Of a stretch of DNA of 5,351 bases, positions 5,126 to 5,351 are shown piece after piece. Below the pieces are notes generated by a model. It was not told the DNA's origin. It did not search any database and saw only the letters and a program-made list of their open reading frames with translations. The stretch's first letter is position 1; every line of letters begins with the position of its first letter. The stretch is from Solirubrobacteraceae bacterium (GTDB lineage: Bacteria; Actinomycetota; Thermoleophilia; Solirubrobacterales; Solirubrobacteraceae), in NCBI GenBank assembly GCA_030043235.1, contig JASHYF010000197.1:1-5351 (forward strand), read 5' to 3'. Made by a program: the position numbers and the translations under genes.

Positions 5126-5351
5126 TTGCGAGCACGCACACTCGCATACCTCTACCGCCGTCGGCTGCGCGTCCACGCCATCCCCGAGCTGCTCGCCGGC
5201 GTCGGCGTTGCGATTGCCGTAGCCCTCGTGTTCGCGGTCACGGTTGCCAACAGCAGCATCTTCGGCTCCGCTAGCGAAATCGTCCACAAGGTCACCGGTC
5301 CCGCATCGCTGCAACTGCGCGCCCGCGACGACGAAGGCTTCGCCCAGCGGC
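5126..5351 (+). CDS. MacB/FtsX-type ABC permease, N-terminal part (cut by right edge)
   Basis: An open frame in register with the canonical ATPase continues to the window edge. From the TTG at 5126 it reads a short basic N-terminus (RARTLAYLYRRRLRVHA), then one hydrophobic helix at about residues 22-41 (LLAGVGVAIAVALVFAVTVA). Polar sequence follows (NSSIFGSASEIVHKV, then a GPASLQLRARD segment), which would begin the extracytoplasmic domain. This is the layout of MacB/FtsX-like permeases: TM1, a large periplasmic or extracellular domain, then three more TM helices. The start is uncertain: TTG 5126 is the first conventional start in frame, CTG 5090 has GGAGG 9 bases upstream, and GTG 5080 is out of frame. 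Upstream bases in a third frame also read like the N-terminus of such a protein (SWLRLNLSGRAP), suggesting a one-base loss near the C-run at 5119-5123. Together with the two ATPases it would complete the transporter. Confidence 0.75.
   Translation, partial: MRARTLAYLYRRRLRVHAIPELLAGVGVAIAVALVFAVTVANSSIFGSASEIVHKVTGPASLQLRARDDEGFAQR

Noticed and set aside
1..5351. CRISPR array, tRNA, rRNA, insertion sequence ends or integrase attachment sites
   Set aside because: No regularly spaced repeats, no tRNA-like cloverleaf sequence, no transposase words and no flanking direct repeats were seen by eye.

Overview
The window is high-GC DNA (roughly two-thirds G+C by eye) with GTG/TTG starts, stop/start overlaps and Arg/Ala-rich proteins. 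It looks like a high-GC actinobacterium. The protein styles (IclR-type regulators, the PadR / twin-ATPase / permease cassette) remind me of Thermoleophilia/Solirubrobacterales, but that placement is recollection and unverified. No rRNA, tRNA, CRISPR array or insertion sequence was recognised.

Left block (about 1-1483, all minus strand): a tightly overlapped chain. It begins with the wreck of an XRE/Cro-CI-type regulator (1282-1483). Next comes an intact protein carrying an IclR-type winged helix without an effector domain (788-1285). It is followed by a 53-aa Cys/His-bearing protein (634-795), a 130-aa helical protein (245-637), a 46-aa single-pass membrane protein (105-245) and the start of a further gene that leaves the window (1-112). 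Every junction is a 1- to 8-base overlap, so the chain was probably one translationally coupled mRNA. Several of these genes are too short for ordinary ORF calling.

Middle block (1585-2809, minus strand): an unrecognised 186-aa protein (1585-2145) lies directly downstream of an IclR-family regulator pseudogene (2148-2809). The pseudogene's domain order is still readable, but it is scattered over all three minus-strand frames and has an internal deletion.

Right block (2847-5351, plus strand): a 26-bp near-perfect palindrome (2847-2872) lies between the dead IclR gene and a PadR-family regulator (2931-3593). The PadR gene overlaps a degenerate ABC ATPase (3590-4309), which is followed by a canonical MacB/LolD-type ABC ATPase (4316-5083) and the start of a MacB/FtsX-type permease (from about 5126, cut by the window edge). 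The likely system is a PadR-controlled heterodimeric ABC exporter or mechanotransmission machine with one degraded and one intact nucleotide-binding subunit. The first ATPase lacks the Walker A lysine, the LSGGQ serine and the H-loop histidine. The permease 5' end has no ordinary start at the expected place and may carry a frameshift.

The strongest points for follow-up are the asymmetric ATPase pair, the palindrome, the small-protein operon, and the decay of two separate DNA-binding regulators within 1.5 kb.
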